Part shown: positions 35,350-43,877 of the stretch, in pieces | Layout of the letters: each line of letters begins with the position of its first letter | How positions within the stretch are numbered: the first letter of the stretch is position 1 | Assembly (NCBI GenBank): GCA_041394245.1 | Contig: JAWKIR010000003.1 | Span: 310,001-374,000, forward strand | Source: Acidimicrobiales bacterium | GTDB taxonomy: Bacteria > Actinomycetota > Acidimicrobiia > Acidimicrobiales > Aldehydirespiratoraceae | DNA length: 64,000 nucleotides | Direction: 5' to 3' | Program-made: the position numbers and the translations under genes | Notes under the pieces: model-generated | The model's input: the letters and a program-made list of their open reading frames with translations, nothing else | Database searches by the model: none | Told to the model about the DNA's origin: nothing

Positions 35350-36548
35350 TCGACCATGGCGACGACCGGCGAAGTGAGCGGCTGACGGCGTAGCCCGGTG
35401 ACCGGCGCCATGAAGCGGCTCCGCATCAGCGCGACGGCCAGCAACGCGGCACCCGCCACGGTGAAGTACATGCCCTCGTAGCCGGCGGCGTCGGCGATCA
35501 GACCCAGGAACAGCGCCCCGGCGGAGTTGGCGAAGTCGCCGAAGGTCGAGACGGTCGCGACGACCTTCGAACGGTCGGCCGCGTCCGCGGAATCGACCGC
35601 GATCAGGACGAGCAGGGGAACGTTCCAGGCCATCCCGATCGCGATGACGAACGCGCCGACGTAGAGCTGGCTCGCAGTCGTCGCCGTGGCGAGCACGACG
35701 GCACCGCCGGCGACCGTCAGGTGGGCGACCGTCGCGAGGTTGCGGCGATCGAATCGGTCGATCACCCACCCGCCGACGAGACGGAGCACGAGGGTGGTCC
35801 CCGAATAGGTGAGCAACAGCCACTTCGCTTCCTCGATCCCGAACTCCTCGCTGTAGTCCTGGATGAACCCGTTGAAGCCCATGAAGGCGACGAAGATCAA
35901 GAGGTTGACGAAGCCGATCCGCGCCGCGATCGGGTGGAAGACATCGCGCAGACCCTCGGCCGGTCGCACCTCGTCGGGCTTGGTCTCCGGGAGGGTCAGC
36001 GCGACCAGGGCGGAGAGGAAGGCGAACGAGGCGGCCATCGCGAATGCCCAGGTGAATCCGTGCGCCTGCAACACGGTCTCACCCGCGATCGGCCCGATCG
36101 CGAACCCGACGAAGACGGCAACCGAGAAGGTGGAGAAGACCCTGGCCCGATGCTCCGGAGGTGGCAACTCGGTGGCCGTCGTCGCCTGTGCGAGATACAT
36201 CACCGAGCTGAACGCTCCTGTGCCGATCCGCACCAGGAGCAGCGCCCAGAGCGCGCCCGTCTCCGCTGCGGGCACGTGCAGGAGCTGGAACACCGCGATG
36301 CCGACCGCGCCTCCGATCATCAGCGGCCGACGACCGATGCGATCCGACAGGACCCCGGCGACCGGGCGCACGAGGAGCATCCCGAGCGCGAAGGTGGCGA
36401 ACGCGAGACCGATGTCGGTCTTCGATCCACCGAGCTCGTCCTCCACCAATCGGGGCAGTACCGGGAACGAGACACCCGCAACGGTGAAGTACGCGATGCC
36501 GGCGACGAACAACGCGAGAACCCGTGGTGTGTAGACGCGCTCGGTCAC
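35340..36548 (-). CDS. MFS transporter (12-helix type)
   Basis: The 402-residue protein has 12 predicted membrane segments, with motif A in GVLSDRIGRRPLMIGG and its half-repeat GGWVIDRFDRRNLAT. It resembles sugar/drug efflux MFS proteins. No substrate can be assigned. It is a single gene, converging on the SDR gene and diverging from the acyltransferase gene with a 74-base gap. Confidence 0.88.
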   Translation of the reverse strand: MTERVYTPRVLALFVAGIAYFTVAGVSFPVLPRLVEDELGGSKTDIGLAFATFALGMLLVRPVAGVLSDRIGRRPLMIGGAVGIAVFQLLHVPAAETGALWALLLVRIGTGAFSSVMYLAQATTATELPPPEHRARVFSTFSVAVFVGFAIGPIAGETVLQAHGFTWAFAMAASFAFLSALVALTLPETKPDEVRPAEGLRDVFHPIAARIGFVNLLIFVAFMGFNGFIQDYSEEFGIEEAKWLLLTYSGTTLVLRLVGGWVIDRFDRRNLATVAHLTVAGGAVVLATATTASQLYVGAFVIAIGMAWNVPLLVLIAVDSADAADRSKVVATVSTFGDFANSAGALFLGLIADAAGYEGMYFTVAGAALLAVALMRSRFMAPVTGLRRQPLTSPVVAMVDQS

Positions 36549-36622
36549 CTCCGCACGGTAGAGCCTCGGGTCGGATCAGCACGATCCTGCGTTGGCCGCC
36601 ATCGCGGCGCTAGACACAGTTC

Positions 36623-37288
36623 GTGACCGTCGACCCCGACCAGCAGACCGCCGACATCCGTCGTTTCTACAAGTGGGCCCGACGGGTGCGTCGGCTCGGC
36701 CACCTGCTCCGCAAGATCTCGTACCACCCCGCCGACCTCGAACCCGGCTTCCCGCAACGGCTCGTCATGGTGGCGAACCATCGCAGCCTCTCCGACGTGT
36801 TCGTCGCGGTCGAGGCGCTCGCCCACTACCAACTCCCGGCCCGTTGTCTGGTCCGGGCGAAGTACTTCGAGACACCGGGAGCGGGCAGGTTCCTGCGGAC
36901 CATCGGTTGCATTCCCGCCGGCGACGGCAAGCGCGCGTCGATCGACATCGCGAAGGAGACACTCGAGGCCGACCGGCCCGTCGCCGTGATGATCGAAGGG
37001 AAGATCGTTCCACCCGAGCGTCGCGCCGCCGACGGGCTCGGCGACATCCGCCCGGGCTTCGTCGAGATCGCCCGCGCTGCCAACGCCGACATCTTGCCGA
37101 TCGCCCTCGTGAACACCGAACACATCTGGCGCAGCCGGGGGAAGTTCCCGCGCCTTCCGTGGCGGGGCCGCGCGAAGGTCGAGGTCCACACCGGCAAGAT
37201 CGTGACGATCGAGGGTCGCAGCGACGACGAGATCATCGCCGAGACCCGCAAGATGATCGCTGAGTATCTCGCGATCGCCGAGGCGTAG
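36623..37288 (+). CDS. 1-acyl-sn-glycerol-3-phosphate acyltransferase-like protein
   Basis: PlsC-family protein of 221 residues with the catalytic NHRSLSD (NHx4D), a substrate-binding RFLRTIGCIPAGDGKRAS region, and MIEGK in place of FPEGT. It probably acylates lysophosphatidic acid or a related acceptor at the inner membrane; no clear membrane helix is seen. The start is the GTG at 36623. It is a single gene, ending two bases before the converging coiled-coil gene. Confidence 0.85.
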   Translation: MTVDPDQQTADIRRFYKWARRVRRLGHLLRKISYHPADLEPGFPQRLVMVANHRSLSDVFVAVEALAHYQLPARCLVRAKYFETPGAGRFLRTIGCIPAGDGKRASIDIAKETLEADRPVAVMIEGKIVPPERRAADGLGDIRPGFVEIARAANADILPIALVNTEHIWRSRGKFPRLPWRGRAKVEVHTGKIVTIEGRSDDEIIAETRKMIAEYLAIAEA

Positions 37289-37289
37289 T

Positions 37290-38129
37290 TCAGCGAGTCA
37301 GGCGAGGGCGACGGCCCCAGCCGGCAGGATTGTCGCCCGGGAGCCGCGGCGCTGCGGTCGCAATTCGCCGCTCGAGACCCTGGGTCTTGGCCACCAGCTC
37401 GGCCTCCCACTCGACGAGCTCCGCCTCCCGTTCGTCGAGGGCCGCCGCTCGAAGGTCGATCGTGTCGCGAAGATCGACGACGTCGTCGACCGATTCGGTG
37501 TGGTCACCCGCGGCGGTGTCGCTGTCGGATTCCGTCTCGACCTCGTCGAGCTTCGCGATGGCTTCCTCGACCAGCCGCTGGGCTTCGACCCGCTCCGACT
37601 CGATCGACCGGCGCAACTCGTCGAGCTCTGCTTCCGCAGCCGCGACCTCGGCCAGGCGACGGCCGGCCAGCTCGTCGAGCCCCAGCAACTCGGAGCGGCG
37701 AGCAGCGACGGCGGCTTCCTCGGCACGCAGCTCTTCCCAGGCTGCCGCGATCCGACGGGATTCCGCTTCGGCTGCCGCATCGACCTCGGCCCTCCGTTGG
37801 GCGAGATGGTCGGCGGCATCGGAACGGATCCGCAGCGCTTCGTCCTTCGCTTCGCGCACGGCGGTGTGCATGCGGGCCAGATCGGCCTGCAGCCGCCCGT
37901 GGGCCCGCTGCGCCTCGGCGACTTCCTCCTTGGCGGCTTCGAGCATCGCCCGAGTCGCTCGCAGCTCTTCGTTGGCCGCATCCATCGCATCGGCCCGCTG
38001 GGAGCGCAGCGAGGTCGCCACCCGATTCGCGGCGGCTTCGCCGAGCTCTCGACGGATGTCCTGCACGGCGCGAGCCACGAAGGCACCCCATTCACCGGCA
38101 TCGAGAGAGTTGTCGTCCACAGCGGTCAC
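37290..38129 (-). CDS. Coiled-coil protein next to the polysaccharide kinase gene
   Basis: The 279-residue protein is almost entirely alpha-helical, with heptad-rich Ala/Glu/Arg segments from about 25 to 190 and again near 215-255, separated by an acidic Asp/Thr-rich break. No membrane segment or enzyme motif is present. The GTG start lies 17 bases after the Wzc-like gene, so the two are likely co-transcribed. A structural or scaffold role is plausible but unproven. Confidence 0.75.
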   Translation of the reverse strand: MTAVDDNSLDAGEWGAFVARAVQDIRRELGEAAANRVATSLRSQRADAMDAANEELRATRAMLEAAKEEVAEAQRAHGRLQADLARMHTAVREAKDEALRIRSDAADHLAQRRAEVDAAAEAESRRIAAAWEELRAEEAAVAARRSELLGLDELAGRRLAEVAAAEAELDELRRSIESERVEAQRLVEEAIAKLDEVETESDSDTAAGDHTESVDDVVDLRDTIDLRAAALDEREAELVEWEAELVAKTQGLERRIATAAPRLPGDNPAGWGRRPRLTR

Positions 38130-38146
38130 AGGAGTTCCTTTCGTGC

Positions 38147-39775
38147 TCAGCGTTCTCGGGCGGAGAGGTAGACGGGGTGCGACGCCCGCGACCGATTGGC
38201 GACGAGGCCGATCAGGTTGGCGCGGGCACTGCGCAACAGGTCGATGGTGCGCTGCAGTTCTTCTCGGCGTGACACCGCCGGGTCGTAGACGACGACCACG
38301 GCATCGGCCTGCGAGGCGATGAGCCGGGAGTCGGATGTGCTCAGGGTCGGAGGCGAGTCGATCAGGATGAGGTCGTAGCGGGAGTAGAGCTCGGCGAGGA
38401 TGGCCGCGAACCGATCCGACCGGAGCAGCTCACCGGACCCGGCAGGGCCGTGGGTGTCGACGATGCCATGAGCATCGATGATGTGCACGTTGTCGATCTC
38501 CGACGCACGGGCGACGTGCTCGATCGCGGCGCCGCCGTCGAGCAGGTCGACGAGACCGAGTTCGGATTGGCCCAGACCGAGCCGGGAGGCCACGCCGGGA
38601 TTCACGAAGTCGGAGTCGATGACCAGCACGCGGGTCCCGCGCGCGGCCTCGGCCTGCGCGAGGTTGACGACGGTCTGGGTCTTGCCGACCGACGGTCGGT
38701 CGGAGGTGAAGACGATGCTCTGGAGCGGATCACCGACATTGGTCAACCACAACGAGTTGAGCAGTACCTGATAGCCGCTCGATTCCTCGGCCGAGAGATC
38801 CTGAAAGCGCCGCACCCGCCCGGGCGCTCCGCGCTGGCTGCGGATCTCACCGATGGTGGCCATGACGGGGATGTCGACGAGACGGGCGAGACCCGCACCG
38901 TCGTGGGCCTTCGGATCGAGCAGGTCGCGAAGGATCGCGAGGATCACACCCAGCACGAGGCTGACGACGACGGCGACCAGGATGTTGCGAGGCACGTCGG
39001 GCGACACGGGTTCCTTCGGCAACACTGCCGAACTGACCCGCCGAGCCACCGAATTCTCGTCGGCAAGAATGCCGAGGCGGGTGTCGCTCTGGCCGATACG
39101 GACATTGATCGCACCGATGCGGCTCGAGAGATCCTGGATGATCGCGTTGTTCTCTCGCGTCGCGGCGTCGAGGCGGAGTTGCGCCTCGGCCCGGGCCACC
39201 GGGTCGACGGCCTGGTTGACCTCTGCGGCCGCGGCGGAGATCACCTCGTAGGCGGCGAGACGCTCGGCGACGAGCCCGTCACGTGTGGCGACCAGCGCCT
39301 CGCGTTCTTTCTCGGCCGACACGATGTCTCGCTGGACCCGCTCGCTCAGATAGACGTCGACGACGACATCGGCGCCGTTTCGGGCCTCGGCCGCCGACCC
39401 GCCCCGTGCGGTCACCAGCAGCAGGGCGGCGTCCTGGATCTCCTCACCAGAGGTCAGCACCACCGGTTCGACGGAGAAGTCGACCTCGTTGCCGGCGGCG
39501 TCGTCGACCGCCCGTGCGAACGAATCGGTGCTCATGAAGCTGACTTCGGCGGACGCGACGCGGAACAACTGGGCCTCACGTGTGTTGAACACGCCCTGGT
39601 TGTTCGCAGTGAGGATCTCGATGCGAGCTCGCGACTCGTAGGTCTCGTCTCGCGTGACCGTGATGGCGGCAACGACGCCCACGATGATCAGGACCGTGAA
39701 CGCGATCCATCGCCATCGGCGCCGAATCAGCGACACATAGTCGCCGAGCTCGAGTTCTGGATCAGCTTCGTGCAT
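38147..39775 (-). CDS. Wzc/CpsD-like polysaccharide chain-length protein with ATPase domain
   Basis: The 542-residue protein has two membrane helices (24-40, 264-283) flanking a periplasmic Wzz-type coiled coil, then a cytoplasmic BY-kinase-like ATPase. Walker A reads SDRPSVGKTQ (K365), Walker A' is VLVIDSDF (383-390), Walker B is LILIDSPP. The usual GEGK is SVGK. The C-terminal tyrosine cluster used for autophosphorylation in Wzc is absent: only one Tyr lies near the end (SHPVYLSARER). It should control polymer length and export in the surrounding cluster; kinase activity is doubtful. Confidence 0.88.
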   Translation of the reverse strand: MHEADPELELGDYVSLIRRRWRWIAFTVLIIVGVVAAITVTRDETYESRARIEILTANNQGVFNTREAQLFRVASAEVSFMSTDSFARAVDDAAGNEVDFSVEPVVLTSGEEIQDAALLLVTARGGSAAEARNGADVVVDVYLSERVQRDIVSAEKEREALVATRDGLVAERLAAYEVISAAAAEVNQAVDPVARAEAQLRLDAATRENNAIIQDLSSRIGAINVRIGQSDTRLGILADENSVARRVSSAVLPKEPVSPDVPRNILVAVVVSLVLGVILAILRDLLDPKAHDGAGLARLVDIPVMATIGEIRSQRGAPGRVRRFQDLSAEESSGYQVLLNSLWLTNVGDPLQSIVFTSDRPSVGKTQTVVNLAQAEAARGTRVLVIDSDFVNPGVASRLGLGQSELGLVDLLDGGAAIEHVARASEIDNVHIIDAHGIVDTHGPAGSGELLRSDRFAAILAELYSRYDLILIDSPPTLSTSDSRLIASQADAVVVVYDPAVSRREELQRTIDLLRSARANLIGLVANRSRASHPVYLSARER

Positions 39776-39794
39776 GGGGGATCACCGTTCACCG

Positions 39795-39806
39795 CGTGAC
39801 GTCACG
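39795..39806. promoter_or_regulatory. 12-bp perfect palindrome upstream of the Wzc-like gene
   Basis: CGTGACGTCACG is fully symmetric and lies 20 bases upstream of the ATG at 39775, in the 112-base gap after the glycoside hydrolase gene. It could be a repressor operator. A possible -10 TACGAT lies just upstream on the minus strand, but no convincing -35 is seen. Confidence 0.5.
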
Positions 39807-39887
39807 TGACGGAATCGTAGCAGCGGCCCACTGCCCGACTGCAGGGGCCATTCGGACCAACTCCGGACACGGCGGTGCGCGGCGGCG

Positions 39888-41222
39888 TCACTCGTAGGAC
39901 AGGACGGCAGCCCGAAACCCGGGGAGGGTGACCGAAGTGACGCGCTCGCCCCGCCGAGTCACCATGGCGACATCGAGATCGACGGTGACGGTCGGCCGGG
40001 TCGGCTCGTTCAGCAGCACGATGCCGCCGGTGAAGTCGCGGCGCAGCACGCCGTCGGATTCGTACCAACCGCCGAGCGCATCGCCGAGGTCCGTGTCGAA
40101 ACCCGACCACATCTCGTACGGGCGGACCAACGAGACGTTCTCGGTACTGACCAGGTCGCCGCCGGAGTTCACGAGCAGAGCCACGGCCAGATTGAAGATC
40201 TGGAGATCGAGACTCGCCGATCCCTCGTCGAGCAGGACGACGTCGGTACCGAGGGCATCGGCCCGCTCGATGTAGCGCAGGAACGTCTGGAGACCGAAGC
40301 GACCCGACCCCGCCATGAAGTTCGGGTCGGTCCCGCCTCGTTCGAGCTGGAGCATGTCGGCGGCCGCGATCTGGCGATCCACGGAGGCGTTCGTCTGCTC
40401 GGGCGTGTCGCTGAACCAGACGACGTTGTGCATGATCCGCAGGTCCGGGAACGTGGCCCGGATGCGTTCCACGAAGTCGGCCACGTCTCGCTGCCAGTCC
40501 TCGAGGGTGAGGAGCGCGCCGGTCCGAGGGTCGATCGGCGCGGCATCGCCTCCGAAGCGATCGGAGAACGTCCATCGGAGGTTCACGTCGTCGAGCATCA
40601 GACCGGTGTAGCCCAGGTCCACGAGACCCTGGACCGACGCGATGAAGTCGATCTGATAGTCGGGGTGGGCGATGTAGGCGGCGTACTGCGGACATCCGCC
40701 GCTACACCCCCAGTCGATGTAGACGGGCGTCCCGTCGGCCTCCCTGAGCACCCAGTCCGGATGGTCGGCCGGGCGTGTGTCGCGGGCCGGATCGACATAG
40801 AGCGCCATGAGGTCCTTGTAGACGAACTCGCCGGAGACCTTGCCGACGTGGCGGTTCCAGTAGTTCTTGTAGACGATGAGACCGTCGTAGTTCTCCTCCA
40901 TCCACTCCCACTCGCCGGTCTCGAAGAGCGGGGTGAACGCGGGGTTGCCGTGGGCCAGGAACCCCACATGACCCTCACCGCAACAGGGCGGAATCGTGGT
41001 CGTGGTGGTCGACGTGGTCGTTGAAGTGGTCGACGTGGTCGTCGTGGTCGTGGTCGACGTGGTGGACGGCGACTCGATCTCGGCGACGACACGCTCGGCC
41101 TGCTCGCTGATCGCCGGCTCCGACCGATGTTGGTCGAGGAGGGCAACCGCCACCAGTGCAACGGTGACGACACCGGTGAGAACGGCGACCAGGGGCGCCC
41201 ATGTTCTCCGATCGCTGGCCAT
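39888..41222 (-). CDS. Secreted putative glycoside hydrolase (TIM-barrel, GHL15/GH114-like)
   Basis: The 444-residue protein starts at the ATG at 41222 and has an N-terminal signal anchor (about 10-30), a Ser/Thr-rich linker of ~30 residues (about 52-80), a CC pair, and a catalytic-looking barrel. Motifs are NPAFTPLFETGEW, the internal VYIDWGCSGGCPQYAAYIAHPDY (split by a CxxxC) and YTGLMLDDVNLRW, where the Asp pair is in the position of the putative acid/base. It may trim or recycle the cluster polysaccharide. The substrate and even activity are unproven. Confidence 0.75.
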   Translation of the reverse strand: MASDRRTWAPLVAVLTGVVTVALVAVALLDQHRSEPAISEQAERVVAEIESPSTTSTTTTTTTSTTSTTTSTTTTTIPPCCGEGHVGFLAHGNPAFTPLFETGEWEWMEENYDGLIVYKNYWNRHVGKVSGEFVYKDLMALYVDPARDTRPADHPDWVLREADGTPVYIDWGCSGGCPQYAAYIAHPDYQIDFIASVQGLVDLGYTGLMLDDVNLRWTFSDRFGGDAAPIDPRTGALLTLEDWQRDVADFVERIRATFPDLRIMHNVVWFSDTPEQTNASVDRQIAAADMLQLERGGTDPNFMAGSGRFGLQTFLRYIERADALGTDVVLLDEGSASLDLQIFNLAVALLVNSGGDLVSTENVSLVRPYEMWSGFDTDLGDALGGWYESDGVLRRDFTGGIVLLNEPTRPTVTVDLDVAMVTRRGERVTSVTLPGFRAAVLSYE

Positions 41223-41323
41223 GGTGCAGCATCGGCGTGACCTGTCCCATTGTGAGCCGGACGATTCCATGCTGGCGCAGGGGATCCGGTCCCGTACTCT
41301 GTCGACTCGTGGGACAGCACCGC

Positions 41324-42556
41324 ATGCCGATCACCAGGAGGCTCGGCCGTATCGGCGCCGTGATCGGGTCCCAGGCCGTCTCCAGCATCACGAACTTCGC
41401 GGTCAACGCACTCGCGCTGGCGAGTGGCGACATCGCTTCCTACGGTCGTTTCGCGATCTCGTTCCAGGTCTGTCAGCTCATGATCACGCTCGCCCACGGG
41501 TCGATCGGCGAGACGACACTGGTCCACACCAGCGCGCATCCCCACTCCGTGGAGTCACGACGCCTGCGCAACGGTGCGGCGAGCCTGTGCATCGTGATCG
41601 GTGCGGCACTCTCGCTGCCCCTGCTGGGCGCCTCCTTCATCGATCGAGACCTCCGGACCGGGCTGATCATCGCGGCGGTCGGGTCACCGTTCATGCTGCC
41701 GCAGTACGTCTACCGCGCACAGGTGTTCGCCGCCGGCCGCCCGGGCCGCGCCCTCGCGTCCGACACGGTCTGGCTGGCGGTCGTCGCGATCGGCGGTGTC
41801 TGCGGCCTGACCGTCTGGGACGCGACCCCGAACGGTCATCTCGCCGTGTGGCTGGTCGGAGGGGCCATCGCAGGGTCGCCCGCCATCCTCGGCGCACTCA
41901 CCGGCGGCCCGGGGCAGATCCGAGCCCTGGTGGACCGGGCCGGCCCGCAGATGATCCGGCTGGGGGCCGAGAGCTTCATGGCGCGCATCGCCGTGTTCGT
42001 CGCGCTCGTGGCGCTGCAGGTCGCAGGGGAGGACGCAGCCGCCGGTGCGCTGGCGACTGCGCTCATGCTGTTCTCACCGCTCGGCGTCGTGCTCAGCGCG
42101 GTGTCGTCGTTCGTCGTGCCCCGCGAGGTGCGCCGCCACGGCATCCATGTCGTCCGGCCCGTCGTACCCGCCGTGGTCTCCGCGGTGCTCGGCACGATCA
42201 CCTTGGGCTGGGCCGCGATGCTCTACCTCATCAACGAGTTCGACCTGATCGGCGGGCCGTTGGACCTCGAGCGCAACCTCGTCAGCACCAGGCTCCTGCT
42301 CGCGATGACACTGCACTTCCTCGGTATGAGCGTGTGGCGGGGCGCGATGATCGCCCTGCGGATCAACGACGCCGCCGCCGAGAGCATGCGGGCGCGATCG
42401 GTGGGCACCGCGGCGCAGCTGACGCTCCCCATCGTCGGGGTGGCCCTGAGCGGCGTGACGTGGGGAACCGTCGGGTTGGCCGTCGGCACCATGATCGGCG
42501 GGCTCGACATCTGGCGCCGCTACGCGAGGATGCGCCGCTCTCCCGTCGCCGTCTGA
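41324..42556 (+). CDS. Polysaccharide flippase-like (MOP/Wzx-type) membrane protein
   Basis: The 410-residue protein has 10-12 hydrophobic helices and no catalytic motif. Its start (ITRRLGRIGAVIGSQAVSSITNFAVN) resembles the first helix of MATE/MOP-type O-unit flippases. Context within the polysaccharide cluster and next to an O-antigen ligase-like gene supports a Wzx role: moving lipid-linked units to the outer face. The ATG at 41324 is chosen; a GTG five codons upstream is possible. Its 3' end overlaps the converging ligase-like gene by 37 bases. Confidence 0.75.
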   Translation: MPITRRLGRIGAVIGSQAVSSITNFAVNALALASGDIASYGRFAISFQVCQLMITLAHGSIGETTLVHTSAHPHSVESRRLRNGAASLCIVIGAALSLPLLGASFIDRDLRTGLIIAAVGSPFMLPQYVYRAQVFAAGRPGRALASDTVWLAVVAIGGVCGLTVWDATPNGHLAVWLVGGAIAGSPAILGALTGGPGQIRALVDRAGPQMIRLGAESFMARIAVFVALVALQVAGEDAAAGALATALMLFSPLGVVLSAVSSFVVPREVRRHGIHVVRPVVPAVVSAVLGTITLGWAAMLYLINEFDLIGGPLDLERNLVSTRLLLAMTLHFLGMSVWRGAMIALRINDAAAESMRARSVGTAAQLTLPIVGVALSGVTWGTVGLAVGTMIGGLDIWRRYARMRRSPVAV

Positions 42557-43758
42557 GGCAACTCCGTTGCGTCGTCGGGCGCCAGCAACGACGGCGACGC
42601 GCAGAGACCGACCAGCAGCCACCACTGGCGCTGCATGATCGCCTCGATCCCGATCGAAGCGGCGATCATCGCCAGGTGTCCTGCGAGCAGCGCCATGGCC
42701 AGGTCGGGATCGCGGCCACGGCCGCGCATCGTCACCACGATCGGGACGGCCACGAGCGCGATGAAGAAGCCCAGTCCGATCACCGACATCTCGACCGTCA
42801 ACCAGATCGCCGTGTTGTGGATGATCTGCGGATTGTTCTCGAGGTGGGTCCCGAGGCCGATACCCAGGCCCCACGAGTCGGTCAGTTCCTGGATGCCGCG
42901 CTCCGCTTCCGCGTCGCGGCTGCTGACGGTGTCGGGCCGCACCGTGTAGTTGTCCAGGGCTTCGCCCGCATACCCGGAGAGGACGGCGATGCCGGTCACG
43001 AAGAACGCGGCGGCGACGGCCCGGGCCCGGCGACTGACGCCGTCTCGCGAAACGACGAGGACCACCACCGCGCTGAGCACCGCGCCGATGAGGCCGCCTC
43101 GGGAGAACGTGTAGCCGAGGAACGTGCACCCGAGCGCCAGCGCGACCAGCCGGGTCAGCAACGAGGGGTAGAGGCGGTGGCCGTATCGCCACAGCACCAG
43201 CACCACCACGGCGTAGGCCGCGCCGGCGTTGTTGGGATCGAACTGCATGCCGCCGAATCGTGAGGGTGTCTTCGCTTCGAGGCCGGGGACGTAGTCGACG
43301 AACTTCCAGTCGACGAAGGAGACCGCCCCCCAGATGATCATGCCGTTGGTCCAGGTCCGCAGGATTCGCCAGGCCTGGCCCTGCTGCACGTAGTAGATCG
43401 TCACCAGGCACCAGATCGCGAGGGTGATGGTGCCGAACAGCTTCACCTGGATCGCACTGTCGGACACGCTGCCGGCGTAGACGATCGCCAGCAGCACGCC
43501 GTAGGCCATGACCCCGACCATGGCGATCGGCAACAGCGCGATCGGGCTGCGGCGGGCGCGCACGGCGACGGGCATGAGCAGGATCGAGAACAGCAGCAGG
43601 AAGTCGCCGGGCGGGAAACGGGTGTCGGCGACGCTCTTGAAGGCGTCGACCTCGAGTTGCAGCGACATCAGGAACACCGCGGCCAGATAGAGCCGGAAGG
43701 CCGTCGAGCGGAGCGGCGGCGAGTCGCGGTGAGCGACGTCGGCTCGTGCGGTTTCCAC
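42520..43758 (-). CDS. O-antigen ligase/polymerase-like membrane protein (Wzy/WaaL family)
   Basis: The 412-residue protein has about 10-12 membrane helices and a periplasmic loop with SRFGGMQFDPNNAGAAYA and SRGGLIGA, a pattern found in Wzy_C/O-antigen ligase proteins (F-x-N-P-N-x-x-G-like). A second loop with HLENNPQIIHNTAIW supplies the conserved H-N-x2 motif. It should polymerise or ligate lipid-linked oligosaccharides made by the neighbouring transferases. The ATG at 43758 faces the divergent glycerophosphotransferase gene. Confidence 0.82.
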   Translation of the reverse strand: METARADVAHRDSPPLRSTAFRLYLAAVFLMSLQLEVDAFKSVADTRFPPGDFLLLFSILLMPVAVRARRSPIALLPIAMVGVMAYGVLLAIVYAGSVSDSAIQVKLFGTITLAIWCLVTIYYVQQGQAWRILRTWTNGMIIWGAVSFVDWKFVDYVPGLEAKTPSRFGGMQFDPNNAGAAYAVVVLVLWRYGHRLYPSLLTRLVALALGCTFLGYTFSRGGLIGAVLSAVVVLVVSRDGVSRRARAVAAAFFVTGIAVLSGYAGEALDNYTVRPDTVSSRDAEAERGIQELTDSWGLGIGLGTHLENNPQIIHNTAIWLTVEMSVIGLGFFIALVAVPIVVTMRGRGRDPDLAMALLAGHLAMIAASIGIEAIMQRQWWLLVGLCASPSLLAPDDATELPQTATGERRILA

Positions 43759-43877
43759 GGAGAGGACTGTACCGATCTCACGATCCGGCGTCGATGGCCG
43801 AAACGACCCATGTGGAAGCAGGGACTCCTCTCCCAGGGTTTTCGGCGCAGGAGCGAAGCGGGGTACCGTCTCCGCGG

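Noticed and set aside
40990..41060. GTGGTCG/ACGTGGTCGT-rich tandem-like repeat, considered as a CRISPR or satellite
   Set aside because: It simply encodes the Ser/Thr-rich linker of the putative glycoside hydrolase; there are no spacers or regular units.
40996..43263. Long plus-strand frame over the flippase and ligase genes
   Set aside because: Arg/Asp-rich translation in the wrong frame; both real genes show clear membrane patterns.
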